Of a DNA stretch of 64,000 bases, positions 44,638 to 52,928 are shown piece after piece. Positions within the stretch are counted from its first letter, which is position 1, and each line of letters starts with the position of its first letter. The notes below the pieces were generated by a model, which did no database searches, was not told where the DNA came from, and saw only the letters and a list, made by a program, of their open reading frames with translations. Source of the stretch: CBDIDH01 sp965277595. Lineage in GTDB: Bacteria > Planctomycetota > Planctomycetia > Isosphaerales > Isosphaeraceae. The DNA is taken from the NCBI GenBank assembly GCA_965277595.1, contig CBDIDH010000001.1, positions 2,356,001 through 2,420,000 on the forward strand. The letters are read 5' to 3'. The position numbers and the translations under genes are program-made.

Positions 44638-45303
44638 TCAATGCGGTGGCGCAAAGGTCGACGGATACGGTCGTGATCGAAGCCAGATCAAAATATCCGA
44701 TTCTGCCTCCGCATTGACAAGGCTTGCGAAACCCGGCATCCGTCCACGTCCCTTGCGAACGACCTTCGCATAATCATCAAGGCGATAGAGCACGGGTTTT
44801 TCGACAAGGTTTGGGCCGAGTTCCGCCCCCTGGCCGTCGTTGCCGTGGCAGTTGGCGCAGTTCTTGACATAGGCGGCCTGACCGCGTGTCGGGTCGCCCT
44901 TGACGGGATGAGCCTTCGGGTCGTCAAGCCGGACGGAAGCCTCGGCGTCTCCGTGGCGGAGAAACTCGATTTTGGGAGCCACGCCCCCCGCGGGATATTC
45001 GGCCGACAGGTAGTCGATCAAGGTTCCTTGAGCGTCCTTAGGCAAGGGCGAACCCCAGCCGACCATTTTTTCCACCTCGGTTTTCCACTGCTTCGGGGTC
45101 AGATGTGCTGTTGTGATCAGGTCGGCGGAATGACAGATCAGGCAATTTTCACGAATCGCATTCTGGGAATTGTGACGGCTAAATTCTCGCGCATCGTCAT
45201 CCTCGTCGACGCGATCTGGTGGCGCCATCGCCAGAAGGCCCGAGGCCGCGACGACGATCAACACCAGGAACCACGCAAGGGATCGACGGTACGTCATCAA
45301 CAT
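44638..45303 (-). CDS. Dihaem cytochrome c, probable partner of the sulfite dehydrogenase
   Basis: 221 residues with an N-terminal membrane anchor or signal (LAWFLVLIVVAASGLLAMA) and two haem c sites, CLICH (near residue 54) and CANCH (near residue 150). The second domain (GQAAYVKNCANCHGNDGQG) is a class I cytochrome c, and an axial Met is offered by GRGRMPGF. Its start is adjacent to the stop of the molybdoenzyme gene (TGAATG), so the two are co-translated. Inferred role: accept electrons from the SorA-like subunit in the periplasm. Confidence 0.9.
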   Translation of the reverse strand: MLMTYRRSLAWFLVLIVVAASGLLAMAPPDRVDEDDDAREFSRHNSQNAIRENCLICHSADLITTAHLTPKQWKTEVEKMVGWGSPLPKDAQGTLIDYLSAEYPAGGVAPKIEFLRHGDAEASVRLDDPKAHPVKGDPTRGQAAYVKNCANCHGNDGQGAELGPNLVEKPVLYRLDDYAKVVRKGRGRMPGFASLVNAEAESDILIWLRSRPYPSTFAPPH

Positions 45304-46482
45304 TCAGGCAACCTCACAGGTGACGCGATCGATCCCGTTCCAGAGATAGCCCGACCTGTTCCAGGGCGTTGACTCGGGCTGCGTCTCGCCTCGCGAGTCG
45401 GTCGCCCGCGCTCGCAGAAGGACTTTCCCCGGTTTTTCGGCGGCGAAGGCGTAGATCCAGGGGCACCAGCTCCACGGCTTCGGCTCGACAAGAAGCGTCG
45501 CCTGTTTCCAATGCGGATCAGCGCCGACGGCCACGTCGACCCGTGAAATGGTTCCGTCGCCCGTCCAGGCGACGCCGCGAACCTCAACCTTGTCGCCCGA
45601 AACGCGTGATCCCTCGCCGGGCGAGGTAATCAACGACTTCACATTCATCAAGGTCACCGGGACGAGGTCGCCAGGCTTCAAGACGGCATCGGGCGGGGCG
45701 GGTGTCCTGGGAATCCGGTAGCCCGTCTGCATGTAAAAGCCGGGCGCCTCGACGTCGGAAACGGTAATCGTTCGCACCCATTTCATCCAGTTATTGCCGA
45801 ACCAGCCGGGAACGACCAGGCGGACCGGCCCGCCGTGAAGAACCGGTAAGGGATCGCCGTTCATCTCGGTGGCCAGGATCGTGTCGGGGTGAACGGCCTT
45901 TTCGAGCGGGATGCTCCGAAAAAAAGCGGGCGTCTTGGGCGAGGGGGGGCCATCTGCGCCGAGACAATGAACATGAGCCGATCCCCGTTGGTAACCCGCG
46001 CGTTTCAGAACGTCGACGAGCCGGACGCCCGTCCATTCGGCCTGGCCGACGGCGCCACGGTCCCAGGAGACGCCGGGAACGCCCGGCTGGAAGTTGGCCC
46101 GCCCATTGCCTGAGCATTGAAGGACGGCGGTTAGCTTCGCGGGCGCGAACCCGGCGAGGTCATCGGGGGTCAGGTTGAGAGGATGATCGACGAGGCCGGT
46201 GACGCTGATGTTCCAGGGACTTTGCCCGACCGCGGGGGCTCCGAAATGGCTGCGAATGAAAAATTTATCGTCGGGCGTCAGCCACTCATCGAGCGCCGTG
46301 ACGGGGGTCTCCAGGTCGAGCGGCCGGCGGTTGCGGACGATCATCGGCAGTTGGCCACGATCGCCGGCCCGGAGCGAACGCGGCAGGCTCAGGGCCGCTC
46401 CGGCGGCCGAGATCGCCGCGCCGAGCGAGCGTTCCAGAAGCGATCGCCGCGACATGAGTTCACGCGAACGAATACCGGTCAT
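45304..46482 (-). CDS. Molybdopterin sulfite-oxidase-family enzyme (SorA-like), Tat-exported
   Basis: 392 residues. Twin-arginine signal SRRSLLERSLGAAISAAGAAL near the N-terminus implies folded export with the cofactor. The catalytic domain has VLQCSGNGRANFQP, where the Cys should ligate molybdenum, GAVGQAEWTGVRLVDVLK, and the PVRLVVPGWFGNNWMKW cofactor segment; the C-terminal dimerisation domain contains VEVRGVAWTGDGTISRVDV. ATG 46482 has GAGG upstream; ORF continues to 46599 without support. Followed directly by the cytochrome gene, as in SorAB-type sulfite dehydrogenases. Sulfite as substrate is inferred. Confidence 0.9.
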   Translation of the reverse strand: MTGIRSRELMSRRSLLERSLGAAISAAGAALSLPRSLRAGDRGQLPMIVRNRRPLDLETPVTALDEWLTPDDKFFIRSHFGAPAVGQSPWNISVTGLVDHPLNLTPDDLAGFAPAKLTAVLQCSGNGRANFQPGVPGVSWDRGAVGQAEWTGVRLVDVLKRAGYQRGSAHVHCLGADGPPSPKTPAFFRSIPLEKAVHPDTILATEMNGDPLPVLHGGPVRLVVPGWFGNNWMKWVRTITVSDVEAPGFYMQTGYRIPRTPAPPDAVLKPGDLVPVTLMNVKSLITSPGEGSRVSGDKVEVRGVAWTGDGTISRVDVAVGADPHWKQATLLVEPKPWSWCPWIYAFAAEKPGKVLLRARATDSRGETQPESTPWNRSGYLWNGIDRVTCEVA

Positions 46483-46766
46483 TAATGCGCCTCGCCCGTC
46501 ACGATTTTCGAGACATCCGGGGCACACCCTCGCCCGGCTCAGGCGTATTATCGTCGTCAAGCCCGCGATTTGCCAGAGGCCGCGAATTCGAGTTGACATC
46601 CGGCACGATCGGCACGATCCATCATGCGAAAAAACTAGATAAATTCGCGCATCTCGTCAAATCAGGAACGATTGATCCGGCTTGAAGGTTTTTCAGTTTC
46701 ACGTTTGGACTCGGCCCTGCTTTTGCAATAGATTGAAGACGGCTGAACCTTGAAGGAGACCGTCGG

Positions 46767-46793
46767 ATGATCCCGACCAAGGGACTCCGCTGA
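46767..46793 (+). other. Possible 8-codon leader ORF
   Basis: ATG-ATC-CCG-ACC-AAG-GGA-CTC-CGC-TGA lies 8 bases behind a strong AAGGAG. It is the only open frame that good site serves, and it overlaps a stretch of pairable segments ahead of the HNH-like gene. A leader peptide, or the remnant of another start, are the main readings. Confidence 0.35.
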
Positions 46794-46848
46794 GGGAGTG
46801 GGAACCGCCGTCCTCACGTCCAAATCCCCGGTGGCAACTAGTCCCTGG
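46777..46848 (+). ncRNA. Possible structured leader RNA upstream of the HNH-like gene
   Basis: CCAAGGGA (46777-46784) pairs with TCCCTGG (46842-46848, one bulge), enclosing CTCC/GGAG (46785-46798) and ACCG/CGGT (46804-46832). The layout resembles a small three-way-junction leader. Only base pairing by eye supports it. Confidence 0.3.
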
Positions 46849-46863
46849 AACGGGTCACGAGCC

Positions 46864-47163
46864 ATGAAAAAATGCCGACGGAATCGTCAGCACGCCAAGA
46901 TTGCTCGTCTCCGCCGTCACTTGGAAATCAGCCTCGATGCCCGGAAACCCCGCCGTATTCGAACGCGATCCGCGCGTTACGCGGCGGCCCTGGGCGAACA
47001 ACTGGGACTCATCACCCGACCGCGCTGCTGTTCGTGGTGTCGACGTCGACTCCGCCTGGAACGCCACCACTGGGACTACATGGAGCCTTTAAACGTCACT
47101 TACTTATGTATTGACTGCCATGCCATCGCCGACTCGATGGTTTATCAGGCAGTCATCGCCTGA
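46864..47163 (+). CDS. Small HNH-like zinc-finger protein
   Basis: 99 residues. A very basic N-terminal half (KKCRRNRQHAKIARLRRH) is followed by CSWCRRRLRLERHHWDY, then VTYLCIDCHAIAD: two CxxC pairs bracketing a His-His pair, the pattern of HNH endonuclease folds. The HNH catalytic His-Asn assignment is uncertain. ATG 46864 is favoured; the open frame extends to 46798. It may be a nuclease or a structural zinc finger. No mobile-element context is seen. Confidence 0.65.
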   Translation: MKKCRRNRQHAKIARLRRHLEISLDARKPRRIRTRSARYAAALGEQLGLITRPRCCSWCRRRLRLERHHWDYMEPLNVTYLCIDCHAIADSMVYQAVIA

Positions 47164-47186
47164 ACCCTGAGCAAACGCCCGGTCGC

Positions 47187-49163
47187 TCAGAGGTTGACCG
47201 GGCCTGGCTCGGACGTTGTCGCGATCGGTTTCGGGGCCTCGGCCAGGGGAAGGCGGACGTGGAACCGACTCCCCTGGCCGGGCGTCGACTGCCAGCGGAT
47301 CTCCCCGCCGGTCTGGGCGACAAACTTTTGAGCGCGGGGAAGGCCCATCCCCAGGCCGCGACCCGCCTGCCGACCGCAATAGAAGGGATCAAAAAGGTGT
47401 CCCCCCTCGGCGAGGCTGATGCCTCGACCGCTGTCGACGACCGTCCAGCGCATCGCCGAGGCATCTCCCGCGGTGACAAACCGGATCTGTCCCCCCTTGG
47501 GTGTCGCTTCCAGGGCGTTGCGAATCAGGACATCGGCCAGGTGGCGGAGACCGTCGGGATCAGCCCAGACACGATCGCCGTGGTCGAGCGCCTCGGCAGT
47601 GAGCTTGACCTCGCGCTCGTCGGCATCGGCCCGAGCGTCGCGCAGGCTGGCGCGAACGATCTCGTCGGGCTGGCAAAATCGGGGGCGAGGCTCGGGAGGG
47701 CGCGCGACGTACATGAGATCGCGGAGAATCCGATGCGCGCGCTGCGCCTGCGTGAAAATCGCACGCAGCGATCGCAGGGTTTTCGGGTCCGCCTCGGCGA
47801 CCATGAGCAGTTGCGCCCGGCCGACGATCACGGCCAGCGGATTGTTTAACTCGTGACCGGCCCCCGCCGCGAACTCGGCGAGAGCGTCGAGCTTCGCGAG
47901 TCGAAGCCGTGGCTCCTCGGATTCGTCCTGACGTCGATAGGCGGCCTGCACCCGATCCAGCCGTGAGACCATTCGAGCACGATCGGCGATGAGCGCACCC
48001 CAGGCTTGCCAGGCAGGCAAGATGGTTGCCGAGGAATCGACACCGGGGTCGGTCCAGAGTTGCAATCGGCTGAAGGTCTGTCCGCGAGCCTTGAGGGTGT
48101 GCACGACGGTCGGCGGTCGGGCGACCTCGGAGTCGGTCGGAGTTTTCTCGGTATCAGACCAGAGGACACGCGCCCGCGAAACGCCCGGTTCGCCACAGAG
48201 CGCCAGCGCGGCACGCTCGGCCCAGGTTTCCGGGGCGTCGGTCGGATCGGACTCGACGAGGGCATTCAAGAAACGGTCGCGCGACGCCTGCCCATCGGTC
48301 AAGGTCGCGACCTTGAGTAGAAGTCGCGCGTTGGAACGGCTCAGTTTTTCTTCGCGAGGGCTGACGTCGGTGTCGAGGAAGGGACCGCCGCAGCGAGACT
48401 GAACCTCGGCCGTGAGCAGTTTGACCCGGGGGTCGTGAGAGCCGATCTCGCGGGCGTCCTGGCCAAAAAGAGCCCAGGGGGTTCGTTCGGCGAGCCGGTA
48501 CGCTTTCTGAATCATCGCCAGACGGGGCGGATCATCGGCGACCGAATCGAGCCCACGATCGGATTCGGCATGAAGCCAGGCCGCGTCGACAACGAGCGGA
48601 TCACATCCCCAGCGCTCGGCGAGGTCGCGGCCGAGAGCCCCGGCTTCCTGACCGAGCCCGGCGACCTCGAAAGCCCGACGTTCGGCCGGGTCATTGATCG
48701 CGAGCAGGCGGGCGAGCCATTCCGGGTCGAGCGAGGCGGCGACCCAGAGACCCAGACCGTTCAGAAATCCAGCGAGCGCAAGGCGATCCGCCTCCGCATC
48801 CTGCGTCTCGCGTGCGATCCGCCGCGCGGCGAGACCGACGGCGACCGAATGGCGCCAGAGTCGGCAGATCGCATCAAGGCCGTCGCGCGAGGTGAGCGGC
48901 CACCACGCGGAATCGGCGACCATCGCAAGCGGATTTTGGAGTGAACGTTGACGCGAGGCCGACAGGGCCCAGGCGGGATCAAGGTCGGTGATCGACCGCC
49001 AGCGGGGCGAGGCGTGGAGGTCGGCGGCAACAGGCTCCGCGTCGTCGGAGACTTCGCCGAGCACGAACCGGGCCGTCGCCGGGCGCAGAGGAAGGGTCTC
49101 CAGCCGCTCGATCCGGCGGCGGAGATCGGTCTGCACGGCCTGTCGAGAGGCAACGGAACGCAC
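47187..49163 (-). CDS. HDOD-like domain histidine kinase
   Basis: 658 residues, no membrane segment. Residues about 20-250 look like a degenerate HDOD domain (LDAICRLWRHSVAVGLAARR, ALAGFLNGLGLWVAASLD, EVAGLGQEAGALGRDLAERW), followed by a middle region of about 150 residues that may be a GAF-like sensor. The kinase core has GAGHELNNPLAVIVGRAQLL with phosphoacceptor His437, N-box DVLIRNALEATPKGG, DSGRGISLAEGG and GLGMGLPRAQKFV. GTG 49163 has AAGGAG upstream. It follows the HTH-receiver gene by 98 bases, suggesting a cognate pair. Confidence 0.87.
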   Translation of the reverse strand: MRSVASRQAVQTDLRRRIERLETLPLRPATARFVLGEVSDDAEPVAADLHASPRWRSITDLDPAWALSASRQRSLQNPLAMVADSAWWPLTSRDGLDAICRLWRHSVAVGLAARRIARETQDAEADRLALAGFLNGLGLWVAASLDPEWLARLLAINDPAERRAFEVAGLGQEAGALGRDLAERWGCDPLVVDAAWLHAESDRGLDSVADDPPRLAMIQKAYRLAERTPWALFGQDAREIGSHDPRVKLLTAEVQSRCGGPFLDTDVSPREEKLSRSNARLLLKVATLTDGQASRDRFLNALVESDPTDAPETWAERAALALCGEPGVSRARVLWSDTEKTPTDSEVARPPTVVHTLKARGQTFSRLQLWTDPGVDSSATILPAWQAWGALIADRARMVSRLDRVQAAYRRQDESEEPRLRLAKLDALAEFAAGAGHELNNPLAVIVGRAQLLMVAEADPKTLRSLRAIFTQAQRAHRILRDLMYVARPPEPRPRFCQPDEIVRASLRDARADADEREVKLTAEALDHGDRVWADPDGLRHLADVLIRNALEATPKGGQIRFVTAGDASAMRWTVVDSGRGISLAEGGHLFDPFYCGRQAGRGLGMGLPRAQKFVAQTGGEIRWQSTPGQGSRFHVRLPLAEAPKPIATTSEPGPVNL

Positions 49164-49261
49164 CGAACCGGGCTCCTTCCCGTCGGCGGCGACTCTTCAA
49201 GCAAAAACCGGCCGCATCCTGGAGCCGGTCTGGCACGGTCCGGCGTCAGGCCGGTACCCCG

Positions 49262-49843
49262 TCATTCTTCCGACGCGGATTCAATGTCCAGCAATCGGCA
49301 GATTCGACGCAAGAGTTCATCAATATCAAGAGGTTTGTGCAGAAAATCGTCGGCGCCCGAGGCTTTCAAATCGGCGATCTTGTCTTCCTCGACCATGCCC
49401 GAGATGCAGATGATCTTGATGTCCGACATGGTCGGATCTTGTCGGATCAGCTCGCAAACGGCCTGGCCGTTAATATCCGGCAACATGACGTCGAGAATGA
49501 TCAGATCAGGGTGGTATTCCTTGGCGAGCATGCCCGCGCCGAAGCCGTTGTTGACGATCTTCGACTCGAACCGGCCGTCGGTGGCGAGAACCTCGGAGAT
49601 CAGGTCGACCACGGCCTGATCGTCGTCGACAATCAAGATCCGCCGCCGACCGCTCTCCAGAGCGTCGGTGGGGATACTATTTTCTTTCATGAACCGATAG
49701 AGCGCTTCGCGGGGAATGCGCCGGAATCGCGATCCGGGAACCCGAAAGCCTCGCAACTGGCCCGAGTCGAAGCAGCGTATGATCGTTTGCTGACTGACCT
49801 TACAGATCTTTGCGGCTTCGCCCGTCGTGAACACGGTCTTCAT
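49262..49843 (-). CDS. Response regulator with N-terminal HTH and C-terminal receiver domain
   Basis: 193 residues in reversed order compared with most regulators. Residues 1-55 form an excisionase/MerR-like winged helix (TTGEAAKICKVSQQTIIRCFDSG, LRGFRVPGSRFRRIPREAL). Residues 67-185 form a receiver: LIVDDDQAVVDL (D73, D74), ILDVMLPD with phosphoacceptor D118, SGM (S148) and HKP (K170). ATG 49843 is the start. It heads a two-gene operon with the HDOD kinase behind a consensus promoter. It probably binds DNA and reads out the kinase. Confidence 0.92.
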   Translation of the reverse strand: MKTVFTTGEAAKICKVSQQTIIRCFDSGQLRGFRVPGSRFRRIPREALYRFMKENSIPTDALESGRRRILIVDDDQAVVDLISEVLATDGRFESKIVNNGFGAGMLAKEYHPDLIILDVMLPDINGQAVCELIRQDPTMSDIKIICISGMVEEDKIADLKASGADDFLHKPLDIDELLRRICRLLDIESASEE

Positions 49844-50076
49844 GGTCGAGTACGTCCCATTGTGTCAGCTCATGGGCTCGGTCGCTCCTCCACCGGCGAG
49901 CCTGGGCACTCTCAGGGAGGTTCGTCGAACGCCCCTCATCCTCCGTGAATGACTCGCGCTCTTCGGAAGCCGACACCTGCGGCCCAGCCTCAAAAGACCG
50001 CCAAAGCCTCTCAATGACGCACGATCGCTAAACTTTGCTGAGACTAACGAACTTACCAGAATTGCCAACGCAGCCA

Positions 50077-50104
50077 ATTATAGTGTCCCTTCCTATCCTG
50101 TCAA
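50077..50104 (-). promoter_or_regulatory. Consensus sigma70-type promoter for the HTH-receiver/kinase operon
   Basis: On the minus strand TTGACA (50104-50099) and TATAAT (50082-50077) are both perfect, separated by 16 bases. It sits about 230 bases upstream of the regulator start, leaving a long leader that holds no gene. Such a strong match is rare in this window. Confidence 0.8.
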
Positions 50105-50204
50105 CCCGAATGAAATCGTGGGAAAATTTCGCCAAGCTCCCAGTGTCGAAAAGACTTAATTTCTCTCTCGCTTGCCCGATCCACGCCAACTGTGTCACTT
50201 CCGA

Positions 50205-52100
50205 TCATGTGACTGGGGGTCTCGGGTAGGTCGCGGGGACGAGGTTATTCGTTGATCCCGGCTGCGTCGTGCTTCCATTTCGTTTCAGGTGAATCAGGAG
50301 CGTGGCCAGATCGGCGGGATTGATCCCACTGATGCGGCCCGCCTGACCGAGCGAGACGGGGCGAACCCTGGAAAACTTCTCGCGTGCCTCGGCGCGAAGC
50401 TGGGGAATCAAGGTGTAGTCGAGGTCGGGCGGGATCGCCTTGTGTTCGAGGCGCTGAAAGCGTTCCACCTGCTGGGCCTGGCGATCAATATAGCCGCCGT
50501 ACTTCGCTTCGATCGTAACCTGTTCAATAACGCCGAGTTCGGAATCAATCTCGGCCAGCGATGGGTGAAGGTCGCAGAGGTCGGACCAGGTCGTCGGCGG
50601 GCGCCGGAGCGTTTCCGCGAGCGTCGTTCCCTGAATCCGGGTCTTGCGCAGCGTGTCGCGGAGGTCGTCAATGCGCTCCTTCCTCGTCGAGAACCGAGCC
50701 CAGCGGGCGTCGTCGACGAGACCGATCTGCCGGCCCAGCTCGGTCAGGCGGAGGTCGGCGTTGTCGTGACGGAGCAAGAGGCGATACTCGGCCCGGCTGG
50801 TAAACATCCGGTACGGCTCGTCGACCCCTCGCGTGACGAGGTCGTCAATGAGGACGCCGATGTACGCCTGCGAGCGATCAATCACCAAGGGATCGCGATC
50901 GGCGGCACGCTGCGCGGCGTTGATTCCGGCGATCAACCCTTGAGCCGCGGCCTCTTCATAGCCGGTCGTCCCGTTGATCTGCCCGGCGAAGAAGAGACCA
51001 GGGACGTTCCGGGATTCCAGAGTCGGGCCAAGCTGGGTTGGCGGCGCGTAGTCGTACTCAACGGCGTAGCCGAACCGCATGATCTCGGCACGTTCGAGAC
51101 CGAGGATTCGCGGAATGATCGCCTCTTGAACGTCGCGGGGAAGGCTGGTGGAGATGCCGTTGCAATAATATTCGAGGGTCGAGCGCCCTTCGGGTTCGAG
51201 AAAGACCTGATGCTGGTCGCGGCCGGCGAAGCGGACGATCTTGTCCTCGATCGACGGACAGTAACGCGGACCCGTGCTCTCGATCTGCCCGGAATACATC
51301 GGGGCGCGGTGCAGGTTGGCCCGGATGAGGTCGTGGACGGCGGGATTCGTCCAGGTAATGTGACAATCCAGTTGATTTTCACCGACGCGATCGTTCATGA
51401 ACGAGAAGGGGACCGGCGCGGTGTCGCCCGGTTGCGGTTCGAGCCGGGAAAAGTCGATCGTCCGGCCATTTAGACGCGGCGGCGTGCCCGTCTTGAACCG
51501 GCGAAGCTCGAAGCCGAGCGATTTCAGGCTTCCCGAAAGTCCCTCGGCCGACGAATCTCCGGCGCGGCCGCCCGTTGTTTTCATTTCTCCGGTATGCATC
51601 AATGCCTGAAGAAACGTGCCCGTCGTCAAGACCACGGCGCGGGCCTTGTAACGGATGCCGCCCCGACAAAGAATTCCAGCGATCCGGCCTGAAGGTTCGA
51701 CCGCGACGGATTCAACCATTTCCTGGCGAAGCGTGAGATGAGGCTGTTTCTCGACAGTCAACTTGGCGAGAATCTGATACGCCTTCTTGTCGGACTGAGC
51801 GCGGGGGCTGTGCATGGCAGGCCCCTTGCCGCGATTCAGAAGGCGGAATTGAATCGCGGTCGCGTCCGTGATGATTCCCATCGCGCCGCCGAGGGCATCA
51901 ATCTCGCGGACAATCTGACCCTTGGCCACTCCGCCTATCGCCGGATTGCAGCTCATCTGGCCGACCGTGTCGCAGTTCATTGTCAGAAGTGCGGTTCGCA
52001 TCCCGAGCCTGGCCGATGCCAGAGCAGCTTCGAGACCGGCGTGGCCCGCGCCTACGACCACGACATCGAATTGATAGGGGTGAGGCGTCGGGTCAAGCAT
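50205..52100 (-). CDS. mnmG: tRNA uridine-5-carboxymethylaminomethyl modification enzyme
   Basis: FAD-dependent enzyme that with MnmE installs the cmnm5 group on wobble uridines of certain tRNAs. 631 residues. VVVVGAGHAGLEAALASARLG is the FAD-binding motif; CNPAIGGVAKGQIVREIDALGG, GTFLQALMHTGEMKTTGGRAGD, KTGTPPRLNGRTID and SRAEYRLLLRHDNADLRL are family signatures. ATG 52100 is the start. It lies upstream of the gene-free region holding the 50077 promoter, but reads away from it. MnmE is not in the window. Confidence 0.96.
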   Translation of the reverse strand: MLDPTPHPYQFDVVVVGAGHAGLEAALASARLGMRTALLTMNCDTVGQMSCNPAIGGVAKGQIVREIDALGGAMGIITDATAIQFRLLNRGKGPAMHSPRAQSDKKAYQILAKLTVEKQPHLTLRQEMVESVAVEPSGRIAGILCRGGIRYKARAVVLTTGTFLQALMHTGEMKTTGGRAGDSSAEGLSGSLKSLGFELRRFKTGTPPRLNGRTIDFSRLEPQPGDTAPVPFSFMNDRVGENQLDCHITWTNPAVHDLIRANLHRAPMYSGQIESTGPRYCPSIEDKIVRFAGRDQHQVFLEPEGRSTLEYYCNGISTSLPRDVQEAIIPRILGLERAEIMRFGYAVEYDYAPPTQLGPTLESRNVPGLFFAGQINGTTGYEEAAAQGLIAGINAAQRAADRDPLVIDRSQAYIGVLIDDLVTRGVDEPYRMFTSRAEYRLLLRHDNADLRLTELGRQIGLVDDARWARFSTRKERIDDLRDTLRKTRIQGTTLAETLRRPPTTWSDLCDLHPSLAEIDSELGVIEQVTIEAKYGGYIDRQAQQVERFQRLEHKAIPPDLDYTLIPQLRAEAREKFSRVRPVSLGQAGRISGINPADLATLLIHLKRNGSTTQPGSTNNLVPATYPRPPVT

Positions 52101-52336
52101 CAGGGTGGTGGATCTCTTTGAAAAGAAACGCGTCGGGCAAGGCGAGCGAGTTTATTCTATCGAAGGCGTCGCACGGAACGGAAGAGTGCGCGATCGGGGG
52201 GCGTTACCGGCTTGCGGTGGGCGGAGTCGACCGGCTACCCTCGTGGAAGGTCCGCCCGGTCGGCTTCTTGCTTGGTTTTGCAGGCGCGAGGCAGGCCGAT
52301 TTTTTTCAAGACTCAACAGAGAGGAACGCTGCCGCC

Positions 52337-52873
52337 ATGGCCGAAACGCAGGTCCGCAAGGGCGAAGTGACGATGAAGGGGAACCCGGTCGATCTCGTCG
52401 GTCCCAAACTCAAGGCGGGCGACAAGGCCCCCGATTTCACGGCCGTTGGCGCGGGTTTGTCGGTGATCAAGCTTGCCGACACGGCGGGCAAGGTTCGCCT
52501 CTTCAACGTCGTCCCGTCGCTCGACACCCCCGTTTGCAACACGCAGACTCGGCACTTTTCCGAAAAGCTCAAGACGCTCGGCGACGCCGTGGCCGCGTAT
52601 ACGGTGAGCCTCGACCTCCCCTTTGCCCAGTCGCGATGGTGCACCGATGCGCATGTGGAGAACGTCAAGAACCTTTCCGACGTTCACGACCACAGCTTCG
52701 GCAAGAATTATGGTGTCTTGATTCAGGGATTGCCGATTCCCTTGCTCGCGCGCGCCGTGATCGTCGTCGGCGCCGATGACGTGATCAAGCACATCGAGAT
52801 TGTTCCCGAGATCGCCACCGAACCGAACTACGAACCGGCCCTCGCCGCCCTGTCCACGGCGACGGGCGTCTGA
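52337..52873 (+). CDS. tpx: Thiol peroxidase
   Basis: 178-residue atypical 2-Cys peroxiredoxin reducing hydroperoxides with thioredoxin. The peroxidatic Cys67 is in PSLDTPVCNTQT and the resolving Cys102 in SRWCTDAH. Usual Tpx begins with the K-G-x-x-x-K... segment, matched by VTMKGNPVDLVG. ATG 52337 has GAGAGGAA upstream; the frame extends back to 51980 without support. Ends before a strong terminator. Confidence 0.94.
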   Translation: MAETQVRKGEVTMKGNPVDLVGPKLKAGDKAPDFTAVGAGLSVIKLADTAGKVRLFNVVPSLDTPVCNTQTRHFSEKLKTLGDAVAAYTVSLDLPFAQSRWCTDAHVENVKNLSDVHDHSFGKNYGVLIQGLPIPLLARAVIVVGADDVIKHIEIVPEIATEPNYEPALAALSTATGV

Positions 52874-52881
52874 AATTCAAG

Positions 52882-52925
52882 AACCTCGGGCGCGCCTTGT
52901 TCAACGAGGTGCGCCCGAGGTTTTT
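52882..52925. terminator. Bidirectional terminator between tpx and the M24 peptidase gene
   Basis: AACCTCGGGCGC (52882-52893) pairs with GCGCCCGAGGTT (52911-52922), followed by TTT. The stem is 12 bases with a 17-base loop. It sits between two convergent genes and can serve both. Confidence 0.85.
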
Positions 52926-52928
52926 CGA

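Noticed and set aside
46864..47163. Part of a mobile element or homing endonuclease
   Set aside because: No intron ends, inverted repeats or transposase genes nearby; only the HNH-like fold is seen.
50105..50204. tRNA-like or cobalamin element upstream of the consensus promoter
   Set aside because: No cloverleaf, CCA end or conserved box was seen.
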